Shown piece by piece: positions 36,714 to 45,612 of a stretch of DNA of 64,000 nt. The stretch spans positions 248,001 to 312,000 of the forward strand of contig JADJBP010000002.1 in the NCBI GenBank assembly GCA_016703625.1, in the 5' to 3' direction. Position 1 is the first letter of the stretch. Each line of letters begins with the position of its first letter. The notes beneath the pieces were generated by a model that saw only the letters and a list, made by a program, of their open reading frames with translations, had not been told where the DNA came from and ran no database searches. Source of the stretch: Chitinophagaceae bacterium (GTDB lineage Bacteria; Bacteroidota; Bacteroidia; Chitinophagales; Chitinophagaceae). The translations under genes were made by a program, and so were the position numbers.

Positions 36714-38603
36714 CTACGACATCAACTCCACACTCCTGTTTATAAACCCTGTTAAACTGTTCCCCTTCAACAACCCCTGCGAAAGCAAAGCCAGGTCGGC
36801 TAAATTGTGTACCAGCTTTTCCTGCTTATCTTTTTCCACTTCGGCCAAAACCGTTTTATAAATGGCATGGTTGCCATTAACGGTAAGGGTAACTTCATCA
36901 GGCATGTTGGCATAAAATGCCCCCATTCCGCCCTGCATGGCCGCCATATCCTTCATCCGGCGCATGAACTCGGGCCGGGTTGCTACTACCGGTGGCGCAT
37001 CAGCGCTTAATCCTTTTATTTCAACTGATACATTTACTTCCGGGTTCTTAACTGAAAACAGGTCTTTCAGTTTCGCTTCATCATCCTTACTCAGCACCGT
37101 TTCTGCTGATTCCTGTTTATCAATTAAATTATCAACGATATCGCTGTCAACCCGCACAAACTGCACATTCTCCCACTTCATTTCCATCTGGTTCAAAAAA
37201 CCGTTGTCGATGATGGTCTCCAGCTTTACTACAATATAGCCCTTTGCTGCAGCCTGTTGTATAAAAGCATCCTGCTGCACCGGGTTGGTTGTGTATAAGA
37301 TCACCAGTTTACCGTCTTTATTTTTCTGCAGGGTTTCTGTTGCCAGCCTGTATTCTTCCAGTGTATAAAATTTTTCCTCCCTGCTGTCCTGCAGGATGTG
37401 AAATTTATTCGCTTTATCCAAAAACTTATCGTCCGTCATCATGCCGTACTTCACAAACAGCCCCAGGCTCTCCCATTTTTCTTCAAACTGCTTACGGTCG
37501 TTCTTAAAGATCTCTTCCAGTTTATCGGCCACTTTTTTAGTGATGTGTGCGTTGATCTTACGCACATTCGGATCACCCTGCAGGTAACTACGGCTAACGT
37601 TCAGCGGTATATCCGGGCTGTCGATCACCCCGTGCATCAGCATTAAAAATTCAGGTACGATATCCTTAACCTCGTCGGTTACAAAAACCTGGTTGCTGTA
37701 TAACTGTATCTTATCCTTTTGTATCTCGTAGCTCTGTTTGATCTTCGGGAAATACAGGATACCGGTCAGGTTAAACGGGTAATCCACATTCAGGTGAATC
37801 CAGAATAATGGCGTTTCGCCAAAAGGATATAATTCGCGGTAGAATTTCTGGTAATCTTCATCGGTTAATTCAGATGGCTTTTTGGTCCAGGCCGGTGTTG
37901 GGTTATTGATCTGTTTTTCTGTCTTAGTATTTTCAGCATCCTTCGATTCTCCTTCTGCTACATCGTTCATAGTGTCCCGGGGAGCACCTTCAGCAAAGAA
38001 AATGGGAATCGGTAAAAACCGGCAAAATTTTTCTAGCACGGTACTTACCCTGTGTGGTTCTAAAAATTCAAGGCTTTCATCATTCAGGTGCAAAACAATA
38101 TCGGTTCCCCGGGTTGCTTTTTCAGTTTCTTCCAAAGTAAATTCCGGGCTGCCGTCACATTCCCAGCGAACAGCCTTGCTGTCTTCCCTGAAACTTTTTG
38201 AAAAAACCTCCACCTTATCACTCACCATAAAAGAACTGTAAAAGCCCAGCCCAAAATGGCCGATGATATTGGCCTCATTCTGGCCCTTGTATTTTTCAAG
38301 GAACTCTTCTGCCCCGCTGAAAGCCACCTGGTTCAGGTATTTGTCGATCTCTTCGGCCGTCATGCCAATTCCGGTATCCGAAATGGTAAGTGTCTTTTTT
38401 TCCTTATCAATACGGATATCGATCCGCAACTCACCCAGTTCACCCTTCACTTCACCAATGGATGACAAAGTTTTCAGTTTTTGCGTGGCATCCACAGCAT
38501 TACTCACCAGCTCACGTATAAAAATGTCATGTTCGCTGTATAAAAATTTCTTGATAATGGGGAAAATGTTCTCGGTTTGTACCCGTATACTGCCTTTTTG
38601 CAT
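36714..38603 (-). CDS. htpG: Chaperone protein HtpG (Hsp90)
   Basis: 629 residues, complete. GHKL ATPase motifs: FIRELVSNAVDATQKL (catalytic Glu and Asn), ISDTGIGMT, NIIGHFGLGFYSSFMV and RGTDIVLHL. The middle domain carries NVSRSYLQGDP (catalytic Arg loop) and the C-terminal dimerisation domain follows. An acidic Lys/Glu linker (about residues 210-235) joins the first two domains. A candidate -7 element TATGTTTG (reverse strand, 38637-38630) lies about 30 bases upstream. Confidence 0.96.
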   Translation of the reverse strand: MQKGSIRVQTENIFPIIKKFLYSEHDIFIRELVSNAVDATQKLKTLSSIGEVKGELGELRIDIRIDKEKKTLTISDTGIGMTAEEIDKYLNQVAFSGAEEFLEKYKGQNEANIIGHFGLGFYSSFMVSDKVEVFSKSFREDSKAVRWECDGSPEFTLEETEKATRGTDIVLHLNDESLEFLEPHRVSTVLEKFCRFLPIPIFFAEGAPRDTMNDVAEGESKDAENTKTEKQINNPTPAWTKKPSELTDEDYQKFYRELYPFGETPLFWIHLNVDYPFNLTGILYFPKIKQSYEIQKDKIQLYSNQVFVTDEVKDIVPEFLMLMHGVIDSPDIPLNVSRSYLQGDPNVRKINAHITKKVADKLEEIFKNDRKQFEEKWESLGLFVKYGMMTDDKFLDKANKFHILQDSREEKFYTLEEYRLATETLQKNKDGKLVILYTTNPVQQDAFIQQAAAKGYIVVKLETIIDNGFLNQMEMKWENVQFVRVDSDIVDNLIDKQESAETVLSKDDEAKLKDLFSVKNPEVNVSVEIKGLSADAPPVVATRPEFMRRMKDMAAMQGGMGAFYANMPDEVTLTVNGNHAIYKTVLAEVEKDKQEKLVHNLADLALLSQGLLKGNSLTGFINRSVELMS

Positions 38604-38629
38604 AGTTTTTTAGTTTGATTGGGAGGGTG

Positions 38630-38637
38630 CAAACATA
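38630..38637 (-). promoter_or_regulatory. -7 element (TATGTTTG) of htpG
   Basis: It matches TAnnTTTG on the reverse strand, 26 bases before the ATG. A heat-shock specific element could not be identified. Confidence 0.4.
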
Positions 38638-38692
38638 GTACCAATTGGTTTTTGCTGTCAGGTTGACACTTTAAACGGCGTCACATGTATAT

Positions 38693-38728
38693 AAAAAAAG
38701 CGGCTACTGTTTAGTAAGCCGCTTTTTT
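38693..38728. terminator. Terminator after the giant adhesin
   Basis: AAAAAAGCGGCT and AGCCGCTTTTTT pair, with an additional inner ACT/AGT step. Symmetric A/T flanks. It lies between the adhesin 3' end (38748) and htpG, both leftward, and ends the adhesin transcript. Confidence 0.8.
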
Positions 38729-38747
38729 AAAATTCTTTAAATAACTA

Positions 38748-41700
38748 TTACCAGATCATAAATATCTTCTTATCCCTGAAACCCGGACTTACAATATGTA
38801 AACTGTAAACTCCTGTTCCTATATTTCCGGGCACGATAAAGTTATCATCAATAAAGTTCCATTGCGTGATCAGTGAGCGCTGGTAAACCAATTGGCCAAT
38901 GCTGTTGAAGATCTGTACTTCATAATGGCCCGGTTTGATATTACCGTATGTATAATGCATATTGGTACCACGCTGTATTGGATTTGAATAAATTACAAAT
39001 CCTGCAGGTAACGTGGTTAATGTAAATGAACGCTCTGCACCATAAGATATCCCGCCGTTGTTTTCAGCATAGGCCTTATAATAGTAAGTAGCACCCTGTA
39101 CCAATCCATAAATGGTGGAAGAGAAATTACCTGCGGTCAAATTGGTTGAAGGTACTTTGATACCCAGGCCGTTTGCCAGCCCGCTGATACCGCTGTACTC
39201 AATGCCGTATGTGGTTGTTACCGGGCTGCAGCCAATGCTGCTGATGATGCCCGCCAGTGTTACCGAATTTGGCACGGTTGAATTGCCGGTTACCACTGTA
39301 GCTATGGTATTGGATCCGCTGCCGGTTACCGCAACATTGATCGTTGCAGCTCCGCCACCGCTAACCGGTATATTCCCATTATATGCCTGAACGGCCAACG
39401 GGCTGAACTTCACAAAAATGGTTTGCGTAAATGGACCAGCCGGATGTACCAGGCTTAAAGAGGCTGTATAAGTACCGCCTGCTGTTGTTGAGAATGTATA
39501 ACCATTTAGTGGACCCACATTTATATTGGCTGCAGTAACTGCATTACTGTTAATGGTAAACGAATTAGGACCCGCAGTTGTATTGATACATACTGCGCCA
39601 AAGCCGGTAAGCGGTGTTGCCGTTAATACCGGCGCTCCGGTTGTAAATGAACCCTGTGCCCCATAGGTTGTACCGCCTGCATTGGTTGCATAAGCATGAT
39701 AATAATACGTGGTACTGGGTGTTAAACCGGTGAGTGCCGATGAAAAGTTAACACCGCTTAAATTGCCTGAAGCAACTGCTGTACCTGTGCCGTTGGGAAA
39801 ACCATTGGTTGTGCTGAACTCGATTCCATAGGCCGAAACAAGTGAGCAACCAGTGGAAGGGATGGTACCTGAAACCGTTGCAGATATTTGAGTAACTGCA
39901 CTGGCAGAACCACTGGTAACTGAAGGCGCTGTATTGATACCTGCGCCGGTTACTGCACGGTTTACACTTGCAGCTCCACCACCACCAACAACAATATCTC
40001 CATTATACGATTGAACCGCAGTTGGTGTAAACTGTACGAATACCTGTTGCGAGTAAGCACCACCCGGCTGGGCTAAGCTTAACGTTGCTGTATAAGTGCC
40101 GCCGGCTGTTGTTGAATAGGTAAATCCTGCCAGTGCAGCTACGGTGACATTTGCTGCCGACAGGTTGGTACCGGTAATGGTAAATGAATTGGGACCTGCC
40201 ACGGTATTCAAACATACATTACCAAAACCGCCAAGGGCAGTTGTAGTTAATACGGGTGTGGCTGTTGTAAATGATTGTTGTGTACCATAAGCCGTACCGC
40301 CGTTATTGGTTGCATAGGCTTTATAATAGTAAGTAGTTGCCGGTACCAGCCCGGTAACATTGGATGAGAAGTTGATGCCGGTTAAATTGGTTGATGCTAC
40401 CGGTGTTCCGCTTCCGTTGGGGAAACCGTTTGTTAAACTGTATTCAATACCATATGCAGTTACGGCTGAACAACCAATCGTAGGAATGGTTCCTGCAAGT
40501 GTTGCAGAAATGCCGGTAACTGCGCTTGCACCACCGGTTGTAACCGTTGCCATGGTATTAACACCTGCACCTGAAGCAGCAACATTAATGGCTGCTGCAC
40601 CGCCGCCGCTAACCGGAATATTGCCGTTATATGATTGTACCTGTGTTGGTGTAAAACGAACAAAGATGGGCTGGCTGAATGTTCCGCCGGGTTGTGCCAA
40701 ACTTAAAGAAGCGGTATAGGTACCTCCTGCAGTAGTTGAGAACGTGAATCCGGTTAAAGGGCCAACATTAATATTGGTTGTATTAAGCGCCGAACCGTCG
40801 ATGGTAAATGTATTGGGACCCACCGTTGTATTGATACAAACATTGCCAAATGCAGCTAAAGCGGTTGCGCTCAATACCGGCGTTAAAGACAATGTTGTGA
40901 ACTGTTGCTGAGCGCCATACCCTGTTCCCCCGGCATTGGTTGCATAGGCATGGTAATAAAAAATGGTATTGGGTGTTAAACCAGTAAGGTCAGAAGAAAA
41001 GTTTATACCGGCCAGGTTGGTTGATGGAACCGGTGTTCCACTTCCGTTGGGAAAACCGTTTACTAAACTGTATTCAATACCATAAGCGGTAACCGCTGTA
41101 CAACCATTGGAAGGTATGGTACCTGCCACTGTAGCAGAATTGGTTGTTATGGCTGATGCTGCACCCGAAGTAACTGTTGGTACCGAATTAACGCCTGATC
41201 CAACTGCTGCAACATTAATTGAAGAAGCGCCGCCACCGCCAACAGGAATATTGCCATTGTAAGATTGTACCAATGTTGGTGTAAACTGTACAAATACCTG
41301 CTGCGAATATGCGCCACCGGGTTGTGTTAAACTAAGTGTTGTTGTATAGGTACCGCCGGCTGTTGTTGAATAGGTAAACCCGGCCAGTGCACCCACCGTT
41401 ATATTGGCTGAAGTAAGTGCTGCCCCGGTAATTGTAAATGAATTAGGGCCTGCAGTTGTATTGATACATACATTGCCAAATGAAGCTAATGTAGTGGCTG
41501 ATAAAGCAGGTGCAGCAACAGTTGTAAAAGATTGCTGTGTACCATAAGCTGTACCGCCTGCATTGGTTGCATAGGCATGGTAATAATATATTGTGCCTGG
41601 AATCAAACCGGTAAGGTCACTCGAAAAATTAATTCCTGCCAGGTTGGTTGATGGTACCGGGGTACCGCTGCCATTGGGGAAACCATTGGTTAAGCTGTAT

Positions 41701-44057
41701 TCAACACCATAGGCAGTTACAGCAGTACAACCGGTTGCAGGTAATGTGCCCGCTAAAGTTGCTGTTGTTGTTGTAATGGCAGATGCTCCACCTGTTGTAA
41801 CCGTTGGCATGGTATTGATACCTGCGCCTGCTGCTGCCACATTGATTGAGGCAGCTCCACCTCCGCCAACGGCTATATTGCCATTGTAGGATTGGACCAA
41901 CAATGGTGTAAACCGCACGAATATTTGCTGCGTATATGCCCCACCGGGTTGAGTTAAACTTAATGTAGTTGTATAAGTACCTCCGGCTGTTGTTGAATAG
42001 GTAAACCCTGCCAGCGCACCAACGGTTACATTGGCCGTGGTAAGATCGGTACCGGTTATGGTAAATGAATTGGGGCCCGCGGTTGTATTGATACATACAT
42101 TGCCAAAAGCGGTAAGAGCTGTGGCAGATAATGTGGGAGAAGCTGCTCCGCAGATATTGGCTGCCGTTGAACTGTTTCTTGGTGCAACCGGCAATATCTC
42201 AAAATCTGTGCTGTTGTTATTGGCATCGGTACAGCCATTGTTTTTCCTGAACATGGATTCTGTATTGTCGAGTCCTGTTGTGTTGAATAGTACACTTTCA
42301 TAACAGCTTGCTGTTGATCCGTATCCCAAAACATCAACTACACTGGCGCTGTTACAGGCTGTAGCACCACTAAGTGCTATTGCATCATTAACCAGCGCTA
42401 CTTTACCAGGAGTGGCAGCCATGTTTATCGTAGCTGTCAGGTCGGGTGTTAATGGTAATGGAACTCCGGTTGCCCCTGTTGCCAGGGCAATCAGGTAATA
42501 TTTACCGGCAGCAACAGTTGTAGCTGCAGGTATGGCTGCAACCTGCCAGGCAGTTCCTGTTGCAGATGAATATTGCAGGCTCCATCCGCTGATATCTATG
42601 GTTGATGCGCTCCTGTTAAATAATTCAACAAAATCCTGGTTGTAAGTGGCTGAAGCATTTCCGCCGCCGCCATATACCTGGCTGATCACCATACCCGGTG
42701 TAGCAGGAGGTAAAAGCGTCATAAAAGAATCTATATTACTATAGCCTGTTCCACCACCATTGGCAGCATAAGCATGATAATAATATTTGGTCCCTGCTGT
42801 TAATCCTGTAAGATCAGATGAGAACAGGCTGCCGCTTAAATTTGTTGAAGGCACAGGTGTGCCGGATCCATTCGGGAAATTATATAGCGTACTCCACTCT
42901 ATACCATAGCTTGTTACTGCCGTACAGCCCGTTGAAGTTATTGTTCCCGATACGGTAGCCGACACCTGTGTTATTGCCGTTGCCCCGCCTGGGTTTAAAG
43001 TTGGAACAATAGTACCGGCGCCCGAAGCTGCCACATTGATCGCAGTAGCGCCACCTCCGCCTACCGGTATATTTCCATTATAAGATTGTACGGCTGTTGG
43101 TGTAAACCGTACAAATATTTCCTGCGAGTATGCCCCACCGGGTTGTGTTAAACTTAAAGTTGCTGTATAGGTTCCGCCAGCAGTTGTGGAATAAGTAAAA
43201 CCGGGTAATGCGCCTACTGTTACGTTTGCGGCAGTCAGGTTTATACCGGTTATGGTAAATGAATTTGGCCCAACGGTTGTGTTAACACAAACATTTCCAA
43301 AAGGAGCAAGTGCTGATGATGATAAAGTTGGGGAAGCAGCACCCGTTGGAGTTACCTCCGCCCATGTAGTACCGGCTAACATCGCATCTACCTGTTGGGT
43401 AGGAGCAGCAGTAGTAGATCCCTGCCTTAGATAAACAGCAGAAATTGAAGTGCCGTCTGCAGCTGTTGATGTAACGCCCGGTATGGTTGCAGTGGTTTCC
43501 GATCCGCCTAAAGCAGGATTCACCCATAGGTCAGCCACATCATCTGTAGCTGTACCGGTATTAAAAGTATATTTAGCCACAACAAAATAAGTTGTACCAA
43601 AGGTTCTTGCAGTTGTTTCATATGTGGCAGTAGTACTGTTCTTACTTACACCAAAGAAAAATCCCCCTGCTCCATCTGATTTTGCAAAAATCCGGATCGG
43701 AAAAATGGATGTACTTTGATAAAGGCCAACAAAATAATCACCTGTTACCTGGGCAGCACTCAGGTTAACCATAAATGACATATAAACACTTCCGGTTGTA
43801 ATTGCAGTAAAAGCCTTATTAACATCTTCACCGGTGGTTGTCATAGTGACTGCATTACCAACGCCTGATCCCGGGTGCCCGGTATAAGTTAAACCCGGTG
43901 CTGTTACTGTAATTGGATTTGTAGTACCGGAATGTACTGTCCATCCATTGGCCGATAACAATTGACCGGCAGTGTAGTTAAAATTCTCAGTTAATACCTG
44001 GGCGAACGAAACATTAACTGCAATTATTAGTGTTAGTAAAAAATATATTTTTTTCAT
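38748..44057 (-). CDS. Giant T9SS surface protein with six ~200-residue repeats and a lamin-tail domain
   Basis: About 1770 residues from the ATG at 44057 (signal peptide MKKIYFLLTLIIAVNVSFA); another ATG at 44072 is possible. An N-terminal jelly-roll-like region of about 240 residues is followed by repeat 1, a lamin-tail domain (PGMVISQVYGGGG ... QDFVELFNRSASTIDISGWS, about 455-640), repeats 2-6 and an 80-residue T9SS sorting domain (IGQLVYQRSLI ... GVYSLHIVS). Each repeat joins an FGNVCINTTAGPNSFTI...GFTYSTTAGGTYTATLSL sandwich to a fibronectin-like module (YGIEYSLTNGFPNGSGTPVP ... YYYHAYATNAGGT). Last gene of the TonB receptor-DUF5689 run. Likely an adhesin or ligand-capturing stalk; no catalytic motif is visible. 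Confidence 0.88.
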   Translation of the reverse strand: MKKIYFLLTLIIAVNVSFAQVLTENFNYTAGQLLSANGWTVHSGTTNPITVTAPGLTYTGHPGSGVGNAVTMTTTGEDVNKAFTAITTGSVYMSFMVNLSAAQVTGDYFVGLYQSTSIFPIRIFAKSDGAGGFFFGVSKNSTTATYETTARTFGTTYFVVAKYTFNTGTATDDVADLWVNPALGGSETTATIPGVTSTAADGTSISAVYLRQGSTTAAPTQQVDAMLAGTTWAEVTPTGAASPTLSSSALAPFGNVCVNTTVGPNSFTITGINLTAANVTVGALPGFTYSTTAGGTYTATLSLTQPGGAYSQEIFVRFTPTAVQSYNGNIPVGGGGATAINVAASGAGTIVPTLNPGGATAITQVSATVSGTITSTGCTAVTSYGIEWSTLYNFPNGSGTPVPSTNLSGSLFSSDLTGLTAGTKYYYHAYAANGGGTGYSNIDSFMTLLPPATPGMVISQVYGGGGNASATYNQDFVELFNRSASTIDISGWSLQYSSATGTAWQVAAIPAATTVAAGKYYLIALATGATGVPLPLTPDLTATINMAATPGKVALVNDAIALSGATACNSASVVDVLGYGSTASCYESVLFNTTGLDNTESMFRKNNGCTDANNNSTDFEILPVAPRNSSTAANICGAASPTLSATALTAFGNVCINTTAGPNSFTITGTDLTTANVTVGALAGFTYSTTAGGTYTTTLSLTQPGGAYTQQIFVRFTPLLVQSYNGNIAVGGGGAASINVAAAGAGINTMPTVTTGGASAITTTTATLAGTLPATGCTAVTAYGVEYSLTNGFPNGSGTPVPSTNLAGINFSSDLTGLIPGTIYYYHAYATNAGGTAYGTQQSFTTVAAPALSATTLASFGNVCINTTAGPNSFTITGAALTSANITVGALAGFTYSTTAGGTYTTTLSLTQPGGAYSQQVFVQFTPTLVQSYNGNIPVGGGGASSINVAAVGSGVNSVPTVTSGAASAITTNSATVAGTIPSNGCTAVTAYGIEYSLVNGFPNGSGTPVPSTNLAGINFSSDLTGLTPNTIFYYHAYATNAGGTGYGAQQQFTTLSLTPVLSATALAAFGNVCINTTVGPNTFTIDGSALNTTNINVGPLTGFTFSTTAGGTYTASLSLAQPGGTFSQPIFVRFTPTQVQSYNGNIPVSGGGAAAINVAASGAGVNTMATVTTGGASAVTGISATLAGTIPTIGCSAVTAYGIEYSLTNGFPNGSGTPVASTNLTGINFSSNVTGLVPATTYYYKAYATNNGGTAYGTQQSFTTATPVLTTTALGGFGNVCLNTVAGPNSFTITGTNLSAANVTVAALAGFTYSTTAGGTYTATLSLAQPGGAYSQQVFVQFTPTAVQSYNGDIVVGGGGAASVNRAVTGAGINTAPSVTSGSASAVTQISATVSGTIPSTGCSLVSAYGIEFSTTNGFPNGTGTAVASGNLSGVNFSSALTGLTPSTTYYYHAYATNAGGTTYGAQGSFTTGAPVLTATPLTGFGAVCINTTAGPNSFTINSNAVTAANINVGPLNGYTFSTTAGGTYTASLSLVHPAGPFTQTIFVKFSPLAVQAYNGNIPVSGGGAATINVAVTGSGSNTIATVVTGNSTVPNSVTLAGIISSIGCSPVTTTYGIEYSGISGLANGLGIKVPSTNLTAGNFSSTIYGLVQGATYYYKAYAENNGGISYGAERSFTLTTLPAGFVIYSNPIQRGTNMHYTYGNIKPGHYEVQIFNSIGQLVYQRSLITQWNFIDDNFIVPGNIGTGVYSLHIVSPGFRDKKIFMIW

Positions 44058-44101
44058 AAAGAAAATTTTCATTGGATCATTAAACCCAATTTGTTTTAGT
44101 T

Positions 44102-44138
44102 CTTAAGCGCCATACCCATAAAAGATATGGCGCCTAAG
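44102..44138 (-). promoter_or_regulatory. Hairpin between the DUF5689 gene and the adhesin
   Basis: GCGCCATA and TATGGCGC pair, with CTTA/TAAG flanks extending the stem. No T tract follows in the direction of transcription, so RNA processing or stabilisation is more likely than termination. Confidence 0.5.
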
Positions 44139-44154
44139 AATCATTTTTTATAAA

Positions 44155-45573
44155 CTACAGTCCGGTGATCTTAACTTCATCCACTTCCCAGGCCGATGTT
44201 TTATCTGAACCAGTTCCGGCCGGGTCGGCACCTTCGTACCGGAATGCCACATAAATGGTTCCGCTGTATGCATTCAAACTGATATTGCCCGAATTGGTAA
44301 AACCGGAAGGAAAACTGGATGTTGTACTTCCGGGAGACAATACCGCCTGCGACGTAAGATCGGTCCACACAACACCGGCTGCCCATGGATTCCCGGTACC
44401 GGTATAATTGGTAGATACCAACACTTTTAAAGCAGCCTGAACCGGAGTACCACCGGGTGTTGATGTTAAAATAAATCCCTGTATGGTTTTAAAAGTTAAG
44501 GTCTTGTTAGTTCCGCTGAGGACAACCCCGGGTGTAACCAGCCAGCTTGTCACGGTGCTTTGATTGGTTCCAAAACCGCTCATATAGGCATACTTGTTAT
44601 TGCTGAATATCCTGGCTGTCCACAATTCACTGGCATTTTCTGCAAGATTCTTCCATCCTGCCAATGTAACCGGCACATAAGGAAAAGTGGTTGTTACCGT
44701 ATGACCTTCAAAATCTTCGTAGAACAGGGTTCCCGGAGGTAAGGGGCAATTGTATGGGTTAGTGAACCTTACATCTGAAGTATCCCTGATGATCAATTGA
44801 CGGGTATTTCCAAAAACGGTATAAATAGCGAGTATGCTTCCACGTCCGGTTGCTACAGGGTACCCTGCAAAATTTGCATAAGCGCTTGTACGTACGATCA
44901 GGGTTTGAGAACCGCAGTTATTGATATCCCTGTTCACCGTGCTTTTATAAGCAGATGTATCAGAATAAGTTCCTGTTGGTATGGCAAAGCGGTAATCATC
45001 AAGCTGTATCAGTGCGCCGATCAACGGATCCTGCATGCTGGTGGTACCTGTTCCGCCCAGGTCGGCATACGTTACTACTGTTGGAACAACCGGGTTGTTC
45101 AATGAACCGGCAACTATATACCTGCTGATCAGGTTTGCAGGTATCCCTTCCAGTGATGGTGCCCCGGCAACAATAGCCCGTACACCCAGCATCATGGTCT
45201 TATTATAATCGCTGATGGCAAGCCCGTTGCATTTAATGAATATCCTGCGGCCCACCGGGTAAGTTCCATACAGGTTGGTTGCATCCAGCATGATCTGCAA
45301 TCCGCCGGTTTCATCCTGGATAAATAACTGCTTATACAGGTTCCCGCTTTTATCATTGGCAACAACAACACCTGAAATGATCATGTCTGTTGTAATTACA
45401 TCATAAGCCCCGGATGTGGTATGCATGGCTTTTAAGGTCCGGATGGATGTGTTTGCCACAATGGCCGGATCGGCTGCACCCGGGGGATTGTCGAAAGTTT
45501 TTTTACATGAACTGAATGTGCCGGCTGTTACCAGTACCAATACTGCTGTCAATAATTTAAAAAGCTTGTTCAT
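44155..45573 (-). CDS. DUF5689 lipoprotein (OB-fold-like) with C-terminal choice-of-anchor domain
   Basis: 472 residues. Signal peptide with lipobox FSSC (Cys near residue 23) followed by KK. The DUF5689 region (about 30-270) has two beta-barrel-like modules (DMIISGVVVANDKSGNLYKQLFIQDETG; GRGSILAIYTVFGNTRQLIIRD), the pattern of OB folds seen in extracellular nucleases. From about 285 (GTLFYEDFEGHTVTTTFPYVP) a jelly-roll choice-of-anchor domain follows. It lies 40 bases after the TonB receptor and is probably a surface lipoprotein working with it. Ligand unknown; nucleic acid is a reasonable guess from the OB-like fold and neighbours. Confidence 0.85.
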   Translation of the reverse strand: MNKLFKLLTAVLVLVTAGTFSSCKKTFDNPPGAADPAIVANTSIRTLKAMHTTSGAYDVITTDMIISGVVVANDKSGNLYKQLFIQDETGGLQIMLDATNLYGTYPVGRRIFIKCNGLAISDYNKTMMLGVRAIVAGAPSLEGIPANLISRYIVAGSLNNPVVPTVVTYADLGGTGTTSMQDPLIGALIQLDDYRFAIPTGTYSDTSAYKSTVNRDINNCGSQTLIVRTSAYANFAGYPVATGRGSILAIYTVFGNTRQLIIRDTSDVRFTNPYNCPLPPGTLFYEDFEGHTVTTTFPYVPVTLAGWKNLAENASELWTARIFSNNKYAYMSGFGTNQSTVTSWLVTPGVVLSGTNKTLTFKTIQGFILTSTPGGTPVQAALKVLVSTNYTGTGNPWAAGVVWTDLTSQAVLSPGSTTSSFPSGFTNSGNISLNAYSGTIYVAFRYEGADPAGTGSDKTSAWEVDEVKITGL

Positions 45574-45612
45574 AATTTATTTTTTAAAAAGTTTGTTACG
45601 TGTTTGTTTTAA

